DNA of 64,000 bases from Rhodanobacter thiooxydans LCS2 (GTDB taxonomy: Bacteria > Pseudomonadota > Gammaproteobacteria > Xanthomonadales > Rhodanobacteraceae), in assembly GCF_000264375.1 (NCBI RefSeq), contig NZ_AJXW01000011.1, positions 30,438 through 94,437 of the forward strand. The letters run 5' to 3'. The position numbers and the translations under genes were made by a program. Shown piece after piece: positions 1-8,671 of the stretch. The notes under the pieces are model-generated. The model was not told the origin of the DNA, made no database searches, and saw only the letters and a list, made by a program, of their open reading frames with translations. Within the stretch, counting starts at the first letter, position 1, and each line of letters begins with the position of its first letter.

Positions 1-768
1 GAGCGGCAGAAGATCAATGTCTACCGCATGAAGCTGCTCGGCGCCGAGGTGGTGCCGGTGACCTCCGGCTCGAAGACGCTGAAGGACGCGTTGAACGAGG
101 CGATGCGCGACTGGGTCACCAACGTCGCCGACACCTTCTACATCATCGGCACCGTCGCCGGGCCGCATCCGTACCCGCTGATGGTGCGCGACTTCAACGC
201 CATCGTCGGCCGCGAGGCGCGCGCGCAGATGCTCGAAGAGTATGGTCGCCTGCCCGACGTGCTGACCGCCTGCGTCGGCGGCGGCTCGAACGCGATCGGC
301 CTGTTCCATGCCTTCCTCAACGACGCCGGCGTGCGCATCGTGGGCGCCGAAGCGGCGGGCTTGGGTCTGGCGACAGGCCATCACGCGGCCTCGCTGGCCG
401 CCGGCCGTCCCGGCGTGCTGCACGGCAACCGCACCTACGTACTGTGCGACGACAACGGCCAGATCACCGAGACGCACTCGGTCTCGGCCGGCCTGGACTA
501 TCCCGGCGTCGGCCCCGAGCATGCGTTCTTGAAGGACGCCGGTCGCGCTACCTATGTCGGCATCACCGACGACGAGACGCTGGCCGCGTTCCACCTGCTG
601 GCGCGCACCGAAGGCATCCTGGCCGCGCTGGAATCCAGCCACGCGGTGGCGCAGGCGATCAAGCTGGCGCGCGAGTATCCGCAGGACGGCATCGTGCTCT
701 GCAATCTCTCCGGCCGCGGCGACAAGGACGTGCACACGATCGCCGCGCGCGAAGGAGTCGAGGTATGA
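1..768 (+). CDS. trpB: Tryptophan synthase beta subunit, 3' part
   Basis: The reading frame is open from the first base of the window, so the gene starts upstream and only the last 255 residues are present. TrpB condenses indole, channelled from TrpA, with L-serine in a PLP-dependent reaction that makes tryptophan in the cytoplasm. The fragment shows the glycine-rich phosphate loop of the PLP site ([10 protein letters not shown]), the downstream [11 protein letters not shown] segment and the C-terminal [11 protein letters not shown], all typical of TrpB. The PLP lysine lies in the missing part. The stop overlaps the trpA start by four bases (ATGA), which indicates translational coupling of the two subunits of the alpha2-beta2 complex. 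Nothing looks degraded. Confidence 0.97.
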   Translation, partial: ERQKINVYRMKLLGAEVVPVTSGSKTLKDALNEAMRDWVTNVADTFYIIGTVAGPHPYPLMVRDFNAIVGREARAQMLEEYGRLPDVLTACVGGGSNAIGLFHAFLNDAGVRIVGAEAAGLGLATGHHAASLAAGRPGVLHGNRTYVLCDDNGQITETHSVSAGLDYPGVGPEHAFLKDAGRATYVGITDDETLAAFHLLARTEGILAALESSHAVAQAIKLAREYPQDGIVLCNLSGRGDKDVHTIAAREGVEV

Positions 769-1565
769 GCCGTATCGACCGTCGCTTCGCTGCACTGAAG
801 GCTGCCAGTCGCACCGGCCTGATCCCGTTCGTCACCGCCGGCGACCCTTCGCCGCAGCACATGGTGGGGTTGATGCATGCGTTGGTTGACGCCGGCGCCG
901 ACCTGATCGAGCTGGGCGTGCCGTTCTCCGACCCGATGGCCGACGGCCCGGTGATCCAGCACGCCAGCGAGCGGGCGATCGCGAAGGGCGTGGGCCTGGC
1001 CGACGTGCTGGGTTGGGTCGCCGCGTTCCGCCAGCGCGATGCGGATACGCCGATCGTGCTGATGGGTTATCTGAATCCGGTCGAGATCCACGGCTACGCG
1101 CGCTTCGCGCAGGAGGCCGCGCAGGCCGGCGTCGACGGCGTGCTGCTGGTCGATTGCCCGCTGGAGGAATCCGCCGTGCTGCAGCCGCTGCGCGACGCCG
1201 GGCTGCAGCAGATCCTGCTCGCCGCGCCCACCACCGAACCCTCGCGTATGGCGCAGCTGTGCGGTTCGGCCGAGGGTTTCCTGTACTATGTCTCGTTTGC
1301 CGGCATCACCGGTGCGGCACACTTGAGCACCGGCGACATCGCGGTACGCGTTGCCGATATCCGCGCCCGTGCGAAGGCGCCGGTGGCGGTCGGTTTCGGC
1401 ATCCGCGATGCAGCGAGCGCAAAGGCGATCGCCGGTTTTGCCGATGCGGTGGTGATCGGCAGCGCGCTGGTGGACAAGCTGGCCGGCGCGACGGGTGCCG
1501 ATGACATTGCTGGGCGGGTACGCGCGTTTCTCGCGCCGATCCGCAGCGCGCTCGACGCGCATTGA
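765..1565 (+). CDS. trpA: Tryptophan synthase alpha subunit
   Basis: This 266-residue TIM-barrel lyase cleaves indole-3-glycerol phosphate to indole and glyceraldehyde 3-phosphate and passes indole to TrpB. Family hallmarks are FVTAGDPS near residue 23, the catalytic-glutamate strand [19 protein letters not shown] around residues 44-65, a YLNPVE segment carrying the second acidic residue (D or N in the family), and the phosphate-binding end [13 protein letters not shown]. The length is normal. The ATG overlaps the trpB stop, so the start is secure. accD follows 46 bases later on the same strand, an arrangement common in gammaproteobacteria. Confidence 0.97.
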   Translation: MSRIDRRFAALKAASRTGLIPFVTAGDPSPQHMVGLMHALVDAGADLIELGVPFSDPMADGPVIQHASERAIAKGVGLADVLGWVAAFRQRDADTPIVLMGYLNPVEIHGYARFAQEAAQAGVDGVLLVDCPLEESAVLQPLRDAGLQQILLAAPTTEPSRMAQLCGSAEGFLYYVSFAGITGAAHLSTGDIAVRVADIRARAKAPVAVGFGIRDAASAKAIAGFADAVVIGSALVDKLAGATGADDIAGRVRAFLAPIRSALDAH

Positions 1566-1611
1566 ACAATACGCTGCCCAGGGTGGCGCGCATGAACGGT
1601 GGGGTGATGCA

Positions 1612-2481
1612 ATGAACTGGCTGCAGAAAATCATGAACCCGCGCACCCGCCCGCAGAGTCCAAATGGCGGCAAGGGTTCGGTGCCCGAAGGCGTGTGGGA
1701 GAAGTGCGGCGGCTGCGGCACCGTGCTGTACAAGCCGGAGCTGGAGCGCAACCTGATGGTCTGCCCCAAGTGCGGCCATCACCACTACATCAGTGCGCGT
1801 GCGCGATTGGGCGCATTGCTGGATGAAGGTTCCGCGCAGGAACTGTGGGCCAGCCTGGAGCCGACCGATCCGCTGAAGTTCCGCGATACCAAGAAATACC
1901 GCGACCGCATCGTCGCCACCCAGAAGAAGCTCGGCGAGAAGGACGCGATGGTCGCCATGAGCGGCCGGCTCAAGGGCCGTCCGCTGATGGCGACGGCGTT
2001 CGAGTTCGCCTACATGGGCGGCTCGATGGGTTCGGTGGTCGGCGAGAAATTCGCCCGCGCCGCCGAGCGTGCGCTGGCCGACAGGAGCGCGCTGGTGTGC
2101 TTCTCCGCCACCGGCGGCGCGCGCATGCAGGAGGCGCTGTTCTCGCTGATGCAGATGGCCAAGACCTCCGCTGCGCTGGCGCGCCTGCGCGATGCTGGCG
2201 TGCCGTACATCAGCGTGCTGACCAACCCGACCACCGGCGGCGTCTCGGCCAGCCTGGCGATGCTCGGCGACATCAACATCGGTGAGCCGAAGGCGCTGAT
2301 CGGCTTCGCCGGCCCGCGCGTGATCGAGCAGACCGTGCGCGAGACCTTGCCGGAGGGTTTCCAGCGTTCGGAGTTCCTGCTCGAGCACGGCGCGATCGAC
2401 CTGATCGTCGACCGCCGCGAGATGCGCGACAAGCTGGCCGACCTGCTCGGCATCCTGATGAAGGCGCCGCGTGCGGCCTGA
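1612..2481 (+). CDS. accD: Acetyl-CoA carboxylase carboxyltransferase subunit beta
   Basis: AccD pairs with AccA to transfer the carboxyl group from carboxybiotin to acetyl-CoA, giving malonyl-CoA, the committed step of fatty-acid synthesis. The 289-residue product has the N-terminal four-cysteine zinc ribbon (CGGCGTVLY, then [10 protein letters not shown]) followed by a crotonase-type fold with [12 protein letters not shown] and [17 protein letters not shown], which form the CoA and biotin pockets. An upstream in-frame extension is possible, but the ATG chosen gives the standard MNWLQK amino end. folC, its usual neighbour, is not next; it lies about 57 kb downstream. Confidence 0.96.
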   Translation: MNWLQKIMNPRTRPQSPNGGKGSVPEGVWEKCGGCGTVLYKPELERNLMVCPKCGHHHYISARARLGALLDEGSAQELWASLEPTDPLKFRDTKKYRDRIVATQKKLGEKDAMVAMSGRLKGRPLMATAFEFAYMGGSMGSVVGEKFARAAERALADRSALVCFSATGGARMQEALFSLMQMAKTSAALARLRDAGVPYISVLTNPTTGGVSASLAMLGDINIGEPKALIGFAGPRVIEQTVRETLPEGFQRSEFLLEHGAIDLIVDRREMRDKLADLLGILMKAPRAA

Positions 2482-2505
2482 GCGGGCGAGCTGCCTGCGA
2501 TGATG

Positions 2506-2535
2506 CGATGCCGCCTGTGGGCGGCATCGTCGTTT
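2506..2535 (+). terminator. Putative terminator after accD
   Basis: A perfect 10-bp stem (CGATGCCGCC / GGCGGCATCG) with a TGTG tetraloop lies 25 bases after the accD stop and is followed by a short T-containing stretch (TCGTTTGC). It probably ends the trpBA-accD transcript. The weak T tract lowers confidence. Confidence 0.5.
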
Positions 2536-2546
2536 GCGCAATCGAG

Positions 2547-2719
2547 TTTTCCACAGCTGCTGTGGAAGCGTTCCGGCAAAGCCTGTGGACAAGCCGACTT
2601 CGCCGTTGCTCCATCAAGCACTTGCTACGCGCTGGTCACGAGTTGCGCATGACGACGCGGTGTGCGGCACTGGTTTTCCACAGCGATTGTGGAGCGCGCG
2701 CGGTAAAGCCTGTGGACAA
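2547..2719. repeat. Two copies of a repeat carrying four DnaA-box-like nonamers
   Basis: Two related segments, offset by 127 bases, each carry TTTTCCACA on the plus strand and TGTGGACAA about 28 bases further on. The nonamers sit at 2547-2555, 2584-2592, 2674-2682 and 2711-2719. TTTTCCACA fits the DnaA consensus TTWTNCACA and the other fits with one mismatch on the opposite strand. The first copy also holds a 9-bp inverted repeat (TTCCACAGC / GCTGTGGAA). The rest of the gap between accD and the PAP2 gene (about 290 bases) holds no convincing gene. It could be a DnaA-titrating cluster or a dispersed palindromic repeat. Confidence 0.5.
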
Positions 2720-2773
2720 GTGCGCTATCTGCTTGAGCGCAAAGACACGGCCGACGGCGTGCGCAGGATCTGC

Positions 2774-3337
2774 TCAGCCGGACAGGCCGGCCAGCCATAG
2801 CGAGGCGCCGCCGAGCACACCGCCGATCACGATGGCGGCGAGCACATCGCTCGGGTAGTGCAGGCCGAGGATCACCCGCGAGGCGGCGACCAGCGCGGTG
2901 AAGCCCAGCAGCAGCGGCGCCAGCATCGGATACCAGGCGAGCGCCACGATGCTGAAGCCCACCGCCTGCAAGGTATGGCCGGACGGAAAGCTGAACTCGT
3001 CCAGCGGCGGCACGTGGGCGATCACGCCGGGGCAGGCGCGATACGGACGCGGGCGACGCGTCCAGCGCTTCAGCACGCGGTACAGCAGCAGCGCGGCGAG
3101 TCCGGTGACCGCCATGTGCATGGCCGCGATCAGCCCGCGCTGGCCGCCGACCGCCGCCAGCGCCGCCATCAACGCGTACCAGAACATGCCGTCGCCGAGC
3201 CGGCTGATCATGCCGAAGCATGCACCCACCACGCGACGGGCGCCCCAGTGGTTGGCGATCACGCAGACGCGGCGATCCAGTGCGAAGCGCGGTCCGGGCA
3301 GGAGTTCAGAGGTGGGCAGCGACGGAGGCGTGTTCAT
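2774..3337 (-). CDS. PAP2-family membrane phosphatase
   Basis: This 187-residue membrane protein carries the three PAP2 phosphatase motifs in order: KRWTRRPRP (KX6RP), FPSGHT (PSGH) and SRVILGLHYPSD (SRX5HX3D). Such enzymes remove phosphate from lipid substrates such as phosphatidate, phosphatidylglycerol phosphate or undecaprenyl pyrophosphate at the periplasmic face; the substrate cannot be read from the sequence. About five hydrophobic helices are visible. Its 5' end overlaps the 3' end of the upstream glycosyltransferase by 32 bases, so the two are probably co-transcribed in envelope lipid or glycolipid metabolism. Confidence 0.85.
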   Translation of the reverse strand: MNTPPSLPTSELLPGPRFALDRRVCVIANHWGARRVVGACFGMISRLGDGMFWYALMAALAAVGGQRGLIAAMHMAVTGLAALLLYRVLKRWTRRPRPYRACPGVIAHVPPLDEFSFPSGHTLQAVGFSIVALAWYPMLAPLLLGFTALVAASRVILGLHYPSDVLAAIVIGGVLGGASLWLAGLSG

Positions 3338-4466
3338 GCAGGTTCTCCTCGGCCATTTCGCGCAGCAGGTTTTCGAAATCGCGGATCACCGATTCGGGCG
3401 ACAGCCCCGCCACGCCGGCATGCGCCGCGCGACCCATGTGCCGGATCAGCGCCGGGTTGCTGGCCAGCCGTGACGTGGCGTCGATGAAGGCCGCCTCATC
3501 GCCGGTGGCAATACAGCAACCGTTGACGCCGTCGACCAAGTGCTCGCGTGCGGCGCCTTCAGCGTACGCCACCACCGGCAGGCCGGCGGCCAGCGCCTCG
3601 ATGATCACGTTACCGAAGGTCTCGCTGAGGCTGGGGAACGGGAACAGGTCGGCACTGGCGTAGTGCCGCGCCAGCGCCTCGCCGCGTTGCACGCCCGCGA
3701 AGATGAAGTCCGGGTTGGCGGCCTGCAACGCGTCGCGGGCCGGACCGTCGCCGACCCACACGTAGCGCGCCCCCGGCACCTGCTGCTGGATCGTGCGAAA
3801 GGTTCGTACCGCCAGTTCCAGATTCTTCTCCGGCGCGATGCGCCCCACGTACAGCACCACCGGCGTGGCAGCGTCCACGCCCCAGTCGGCACGCAAGGCC
3901 ATGTCGCGGTGGTTCGGATGGAACAGCTGCGTATCCACGGCGCGGCGCAGCAGGCGCGTATTGGTGATGCCCATGGCGTGCAGTTCCTGTGCGAGCGCAT
4001 CGGTCGGCACCAGGGTGGCGACGGCGCGCTGGTGGAAACGACGCAGGTAGCCGCGCACCAGTGGCGTGAGCAGGCCCACGCCGTAATGGCTGGCGTAGCT
4101 GTCGAAGCGGGTGTGGAAACCGCTGCTGAGCGGAATGCCAAGCTGCCTGGCAGCGCGCACGGCCGACCAGCCGAGCGGTCCTTCGGTGGCCACATAGACC
4201 GCATCGGGACGCTGCCGCGACCAGTGCCGCCGCAGCGTGCGGCCGGCGGGCAGGCCGAAGCGCAGGCCCGGGTAGCGAGGCAGCGCGCCGCCGCGCAGTT
4301 CGAGCACGTCGATGCCGGATTCGTCGCCGTGCGACTGCGGCTGGCGCGGCCGGATCAGGTCGATGCAGTGGCCGCGGGCGGCGAGCCCGGCGGCGAGGCT
4401 GTGCACGGTCAGCGCGACGCCGTTGATTTCCGGTGGATAGGTCTCGCTGACGATGCCGATGCGCAT
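3306..4466 (-). CDS. GT4-type glycosyltransferase
   Basis: This is a 386-residue GT-B fold retaining glycosyltransferase, close to the family that includes plant and bacterial sulfoquinovosyl- and mannosyltransferases. The N-terminal acceptor half starts MRIGIVSETYPPEINGVA. The C-terminal donor half has YVGRIAPEKNLE, WVGDGPARD and the E-x7-E element SETFGNVIIEALAAGLPVV. The start chosen gives the standard MRIGIVSE end; a further upstream ATG would add 18 residues rich in basic residues with no family support. The overlap with the downstream PAP2 phosphatase suggests both act on one lipid-linked product. The acceptor is unknown. Confidence 0.85.
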   Translation of the reverse strand: MRIGIVSETYPPEINGVALTVHSLAAGLAARGHCIDLIRPRQPQSHGDESGIDVLELRGGALPRYPGLRFGLPAGRTLRRHWSRQRPDAVYVATEGPLGWSAVRAARQLGIPLSSGFHTRFDSYASHYGVGLLTPLVRGYLRRFHQRAVATLVPTDALAQELHAMGITNTRLLRRAVDTQLFHPNHRDMALRADWGVDAATPVVLYVGRIAPEKNLELAVRTFRTIQQQVPGARYVWVGDGPARDALQAANPDFIFAGVQRGEALARHYASADLFPFPSLSETFGNVIIEALAAGLPVVAYAEGAAREHLVDGVNGCCIATGDEAAFIDATSRLASNPALIRHMGRAAHAGVAGLSPESVIRDFENLLREMAEENLHEHASVAAHL

Positions 4467-4580
4467 GAGAATGCCCGTGCTGGCTGTGCGCAGCTTCGCG
4501 CTGCGGCGTTGCGCTGGCATGGCCAGCGCATGACGCTGCGCTTACACTCGGTCGTTCTTCCCGCACCTGGAGACCTTTCG

Positions 4581-5018
4581 ATGAAACGCATCCTGCTTGC
4601 CCTGACCCTGGCTGGACTGACTGGCGCTGCGCTGGCCACCGATGCGCCGGCCGGCCTGCCGGTCACGCCGGCTCCTGCCGGTGCCGAGGTGTACATCATC
4701 ACGCCCGCCAACGGCGCCACCGTGGGCCAGGACGTCACCGTGCGCTTTGGCCTCAAGGGCATGGGCGTGGCGCCGGCCGGCGTGGCCAAGGAACACACCG
4801 GTCACCACCACCTGCTGGTCGACGTAAAGGAGCTGCCGCCCGCCGGCCAGCCGATTCCGAAGGACGAACAGCACATTCATTTCGGCGGCGGCCAGACCGA
4901 GACCACGTTGAAGCTGAAGCCGGGCACGCACACGCTGCAGCTGGAACTGGGCGACCAGAACCACGTGCCGTTCGGGCCGGCCGTAGTGTCGAAGCGGATC
5001 ACCGTGCACGTGAAGTGA
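4581..5018 (+). CDS. Secreted DUF4399 protein
   Basis: This 145-residue protein has a clear signal peptide (MKRILLALTLAGLTGAALA, cleavage after ALA) and a DUF4399 domain with the family's histidine-rich signatures HTGHHHLLVDV and EQHIHFGGGQTE, ending in a beta-rich segment (LQLELGDQNHVPFGP). DUF4399 proteins are small periplasmic proteins, and the histidines suggest metal binding, but the function is unknown. It stands alone, divergent from the glycosyltransferase with 114 bases between start codons. Confidence 0.8.
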   Translation: MKRILLALTLAGLTGAALATDAPAGLPVTPAPAGAEVYIITPANGATVGQDVTVRFGLKGMGVAPAGVAKEHTGHHHLLVDVKELPPAGQPIPKDEQHIHFGGGQTETTLKLKPGTHTLQLELGDQNHVPFGPAVVSKRITVHVK

Positions 5019-5039
5019 GCTTCCGCTTCGGCCGCGCAC

Positions 5040-5825
5040 TCAGTGGCCGAAGTACGCCGATACCCCCAGGCCCGCCTCCCACTCGGGGGCGTGGCCGCCG
5101 ATGCGGTGGCGCGCGCTGGCGTCCACTTGCACGTGTGGCGTGAGCATCCATGCCAGCCCGGCGCCTGCGCGGCTGCCGTGGCCGCCATCGGTGTCGTCCT
5201 GCAGCGCGATCTCGATGAAGCCGTTGAGCGTGGGCGTGAGCGCGTAGCCGTCGTTGGCGGCGAGCAGGTGGCTGTCGCGGCCGCCGCTGCGCACGTTCTC
5301 CAGGTACAGCGCGGCGGTGTTGTGCGCACTCCACTGCCAGTTGAAGTCGGCGCCGAACAGGTACTGGCGGCGCGGGTTGCGGAAATCCCGCGCGCCGTCA
5401 GTGAATTCCACGTTGCCCAGCAGGCCCCAGCTGAAGGCGCCGGACGCGGGCAGGGCGAATTTCATCCCGAGTGTGCTGTCGCCGCGGCCGTGGCTGCGGT
5501 AGTGCGCGCCTGTGCCGGTCTGCCGCAGGTAGTTGTAGGGCGAGCCGCCGAGCTGCAGTTCGACTGATCTGCCAAGACCGAGTCGCAGCAGCGTATCGGC
5601 GCCGTATTGGGTGCTGGTGACGCCGTCCTTGCGGTCGCGGCTGGCATCGGGTAGCCCCTGTTCCCAGCTGACGTCGCCCGCCTGCAGCACGGCGGGGGCG
5701 AAGCCGAGGCCGGGGCGATCGTAACCGGGGTTGCCGTCGGCACGTGCTGCGACGGGCGAGGCGAGCGCCACTAGGGTGGCGAGGGCGGGCAGGGCAAGAC
5801 GGTGGCCTGGTCGATGGGATTCCAT
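5040..5825 (-). CDS. Putative outer-membrane beta-barrel protein
   Basis: The 261-residue product has a signal peptide (residues 1 to about 29, ending VAARADG) and then alternating amphipathic strands with many aromatic strand ends and short polar turns, finishing in an aromatic (SAYFGH). This resembles the Phenol_MetA_deg/transporter-like outer-membrane barrels common in Xanthomonadales, possibly a small-molecule channel; the assignment rests on pattern only. Its start was placed at the methionine before the signal peptide because upstream in-frame sequence is low-complexity and unlike a leader. It converges with the DUF4399 gene, 21 bases apart. Confidence 0.6.
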   Translation of the reverse strand: MESHRPGHRLALPALATLVALASPVAARADGNPGYDRPGLGFAPAVLQAGDVSWEQGLPDASRDRKDGVTSTQYGADTLLRLGLGRSVELQLGGSPYNYLRQTGTGAHYRSHGRGDSTLGMKFALPASGAFSWGLLGNVEFTDGARDFRNPRRQYLFGADFNWQWSAHNTAALYLENVRSGGRDSHLLAANDGYALTPTLNGFIEIALQDDTDGGHGSRAGAGLAWMLTPHVQVDASARHRIGGHAPEWEAGLGVSAYFGH

Positions 5826-5916
5826 GTCTGCACTCCATGGCCGGATGACGGCGGCGGGCGCGGTGAGCGTACTATCGAAGGCGAGCCGGACCGAATTCCT
5901 CCGTCGGAGGTGGACG

Positions 5917-6168
5917 ATGAAACGCACGCTGTTCATCCAGGCGTTGACCTTGCCGGCCGCGGCGTGGGCCGGCGTTCCCGCGCCGCAGGCTGCGTCCGCG
6001 CAGGCACACGCACAGGCGCAGGCGCAGGCACAGGCGCAGGCACAGTTGCCTTCGCACCGGCCCGTATTCCAGGTGAGGTACGTGCTGCTGCCGGCTCCGC
6101 GAGAGGCTGACGACTTGCCGCGGATCGATGATGGCGACCGGTCCGCCGCCATGGCGCCGCTGCGGTAG
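5917..6168 (+). CDS. Small secreted protein with Gln-Ala repeats
   Basis: This 83-codon frame starts MKRTLFIQALTLPAAAWAG, a plausible signal peptide, and is preceded by GGAGG six bases before the ATG. The middle is a run of Gln-Ala dipeptides encoded by a six-base repeat (AGGCGC/AGGCAC variants) that is prone to slippage. A short conserved-looking tail (FQVRYVLLPAPREADDLPRIDD) follows. No family is recognised. The Shine-Dalgarno and leader favour a real gene, but it is short and may be lineage-specific or decaying. It is divergent from the barrel gene. Confidence 0.4.
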   Translation: MKRTLFIQALTLPAAAWAGVPAPQAASAQAHAQAQAQAQAQAQLPSHRPVFQVRYVLLPAPREADDLPRIDDGDRSAAMAPLR

Positions 6169-6318
6169 GGTCGGTGGGGCTCCAGGGAGCTCGATCCGTT
6201 CGCGTCGAATCCGAACGTGGAAATCTGCCGGCAGTGGACCTGCGAGATTCCCGGTCACCCGTAAACGTGCGGCCGGTCATCGGCTAAAATCGGCGTTTCA
6301 TCCATCGCCACGAATCCC

Positions 6319-7719
6319 ATGACCGTCCGCACCCGCTTCGCCCCCAGTCCCACCGGCTTCCTGCACATCGGCGGGGCGCGCACCGCGCTGTATTGCTGGC
6401 TGGAGGCGCGTCGTCGCGGCGGCCAGTTCATCCTGCGCATCGAGGACACCGACCGCGAGCGCTCCACCGAGGAGGCCGTGCAGGCGATCCTCGACGCCAT
6501 GCACTGGCTCGATCTCGACGCCGATGAAGGCCCGTTCTACCAGACCCAGCGGTTGACGCGTTACAAACAGGTCGCCGACGAGCTGGTCGCTGCCGGCAAG
6601 GCCTACTACGCCTACGAGAGCAAGGACGAGATCGAGGCGATGCGCGAGGCGGCCATGAAGGCGGGCGAGAAGCCGCGCTACAACGGCCACTACCGCGACC
6701 GCAACGAACCTTTTCGTGAAGATCCAAATCGCGTGATCCGCTTCCGCAACCCGACGGAAGGTTCGGTGGTGTTCGACGACAAGGTGAAGGGCCGCATCGA
6801 GTGGGCCAACAGCGAGCTGGACGACCTGGTGATCTTCCGCTCCGACGGCTGGCCCACCTACAACTTCGCGGTGGTGGTCGACGACATCGACATGGGCATC
6901 ACCGAGGTGATCCGCGGTGACGACCACGTCAACAACACGCCGCGGCAGATCAACATCTACCACGCGCTGGGGGCCCCGGTGCCGGAGTTCGCGCACCTGC
7001 CGATGATCCTGGACAAGGAAGGCAAGAAGCTCTCCAAGCGCACCAACTCGGTCAGCGTGATGGAGTACCGCGCCGACGGCTTCCTGCCGCACGCGATCCT
7101 GAACTACCTGGTGCGGCTGGGCTGGTCGCACGGCGACCAGGAGATCTTCTCGCGCGAGGAGATGATCGCGCTGTTCGACGTCGCCGACGTCAACAAGGCC
7201 GCCTCGCGCTTCGACACCGAGAAGCTGGCCTGGCTCAACCAGCACTACCTGAAGACCGACGAGCCGCAGTCGATCGCCGCCGAGTTCGAGTGGCACCTTC
7301 AGCGTGCCGGCATCGACTTCAGCGCGGGTCCGGCGCCGGTCGACGTGATCGTGGCGCTGCGCGACCGCGTGCACACGCTGAAGGAAATGGCCGAGCGCGC
7401 GAAGATCTGGTATGGCCCCATCGTCGAGTGGGACGACAAGGCGGTGGCCAAGCACCTGAAGAACGACAGCGCGGTCGCCGTGCTCGACGCCGCGACAGCG
7501 CTGCTGGCCGGCTGCGAGTGGAAGCCGGAGCCGATCCACCAGGTCATCGAGCAGATCGCCGCGAAGCTGGAGTTGGGCATGGGCAAGGTCGCCCAGCCGC
7601 TGCGGGTGGCGATGACCGGCACCCAGGTCTCGCCCTCGATCGAGCACACGATCTACCTGGCCGGCCGCGCCGAGGCGCTCAAGCGCCTCGCTGCCGCGGT
7701 GGCCGTGGCGCGGGGATGA
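6319..7719 (+). CDS. gltX: Glutamyl-tRNA synthetase
   Basis: This 466-residue class I aminoacyl-tRNA synthetase charges tRNA-Glu in the cytoplasm. The HIGH-type motif is HIGG at residues 16-19 within [17 protein letters not shown], and the KMSKS equivalent is KLSKR near residue 237. The catalytic Rossmann domain contains [10 protein letters not shown] and [13 protein letters not shown], followed by the all-helical anticodon-binding region. The length matches canonical GltX, and the catalytic region includes the usual [11 protein letters not shown]. It stands alone, with a weak TAAAAT -10-like element about 29 bases upstream of the ATG. Confidence 0.97.
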   Translation: MTVRTRFAPSPTGFLHIGGARTALYCWLEARRRGGQFILRIEDTDRERSTEEAVQAILDAMHWLDLDADEGPFYQTQRLTRYKQVADELVAAGKAYYAYESKDEIEAMREAAMKAGEKPRYNGHYRDRNEPFREDPNRVIRFRNPTEGSVVFDDKVKGRIEWANSELDDLVIFRSDGWPTYNFAVVVDDIDMGITEVIRGDDHVNNTPRQINIYHALGAPVPEFAHLPMILDKEGKKLSKRTNSVSVMEYRADGFLPHAILNYLVRLGWSHGDQEIFSREEMIALFDVADVNKAASRFDTEKLAWLNQHYLKTDEPQSIAAEFEWHLQRAGIDFSAGPAPVDVIVALRDRVHTLKEMAERAKIWYGPIVEWDDKAVAKHLKNDSAVAVLDAATALLAGCEWKPEPIHQVIEQIAAKLELGMGKVAQPLRVAMTGTQVSPSIEHTIYLAGRAEALKRLAAAVAVARG

Positions 7720-7754
7720 GCCTGCGGCCATGCCGATGACGCGCTGAAGCCGGC

Positions 7755-8033
7755 ATGGACGAACTGCTGGCCCGGGCCACCCATGGCGTCGACCCCGACG
7801 CGCCTGGCGCGTTCTGGCAGATCTTCTTCAACCTGTTGAACATGCTGCCGTGGGCCGCCATGTTCTGGTGGAGCCTGCTGTTCGTCGCGGTGGGTGCGCT
7901 GCTCGGCTCGTGGCGCGGCCGCCTGTTCGAAGGGATCGTGTGGGCGTGGGTGCTGGGGCCGATCGGCTGGATCGTGCTCCTGCTGCGGCCGCGCCGCGAA
8001 CCGCCGCATCGGCCGCCGCCTTTGCCGCGCTGA
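7755..8033 (+). CDS. Small two-helix membrane protein
   Basis: This 92-residue protein has an acidic start, two strongly hydrophobic segments (around residues 31-50 and 58-77) and a proline/arginine-rich tail ending HRPPPLPR. No domain is recognised. It sits 35 bases after gltX and just before the zur-like gene on the same strand. Small proteins like this occur in Xanthomonadales, but no role can be assigned. Confidence 0.6.
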   Translation: MDELLARATHGVDPDAPGAFWQIFFNLLNMLPWAAMFWWSLLFVAVGALLGSWRGRLFEGIVWAWVLGPIGWIVLLLRPRREPPHRPPPLPR

Positions 8034-8087
8034 CGCCTGCCGCCGGCGCGACGGGTGCAGTGTATGATCCAGTACGAGGTGAACCGA

Positions 8088-8573
8088 TTGAACCACGACA
8101 CCGCCCGCAACCCGCACCCGAGCCACCCGCATCATCACGACGCGAAAGGTTTCGTGCGCGCCGTGGAGCATGCCAGCGAGGAGCGCGGCCTGCGCCTGAC
8201 CCCGCTGCGCAAGGAAGTGCTGGAGCTGATCGCGACCGCACACAAGCCGGTCAAGGCCTACGACCTGCTTGACCAGCTGCGCGAGAAGCACGGCAATGCG
8301 GCGCCGCCGACGGTCTACCGCGCGCTTGATTTCCTGCTCGAGAACGGTTTCATCCACAAGCTGGAATCCATCAATGCGTTCGTCTCCTGCCACCACCCGG
8401 CCGAGGCGCATCAGGTGCCGTTCCTGATCTGCGATACCTGCGCCAGCGCCCAGGAGGTCTGCGACGAGCGGGTCGCCGAGCTGATCGAGGCGCAGGCCAG
8501 GGCGTTCGGCTTCCGCCCGCAGGCGCAGACGCTGGAAGTCCATGGCACCTGCCGGCATTGCCGCAAGGACTGA
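8088..8573 (+). CDS. zur: Fur-family zinc uptake regulator Zur
   Basis: This Fur-superfamily repressor is of the Zur type. A histidine-rich N-terminus leads into a winged helix (GLRLTPLRKEVLELI, PPTVYRALDFLLENGFIHKLES) and a dimerisation domain with regulatory-site histidines (SCHHPAEAHQVPFLICDTC) and a structural zinc site made by CDTC and the C-terminal CRHC. The start is uncertain: TTG at 8088 has GAGGTG six bases upstream, while ATG at 8064 lacks an obvious Shine-Dalgarno and would add eight residues. A palindrome of Zur-box type lies just downstream, before a MerC-domain protein and a zinc exporter, which fits a zinc-homeostasis role. Confidence 0.85.
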   Translation: MNHDTARNPHPSHPHHHDAKGFVRAVEHASEERGLRLTPLRKEVLELIATAHKPVKAYDLLDQLREKHGNAAPPTVYRALDFLLENGFIHKLESINAFVSCHHPAEAHQVPFLICDTCASAQEVCDERVAELIEAQARAFGFRPQAQTLEVHGTCRHCRKD

Positions 8574-8603
8574 ACCGGCGACTGCCGGGTATGGCATTTG
8601 GTA

Positions 8604-8620
8604 ATGTTATAATGTAACAT
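8604..8620. promoter_or_regulatory. Zur-box-like operator
   Basis: The 17-bp dyad ATGTTATAATGTAACAT (perfect 6-bp arms, 5-base centre) closely resembles the gammaproteobacterial Zur/Fur-type box. It contains a TATAAT hexamer that could be the -10 of the downstream gene, so a bound repressor would block it. It lies between zur and the MerC-domain gene; control of that gene is inferred. Confidence 0.75.
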
Positions 8621-8671
8621 CGCATCCGGCCGGATACTGAGCCGCCACCTCTGGCGGTGCCGGGCACGACG

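Noticed and set aside
2547..2719. Chromosomal replication origin
   Set aside because: DnaA-like boxes are present but there is no dnaA, dnaN, rpmH or AT-rich unwinding region.
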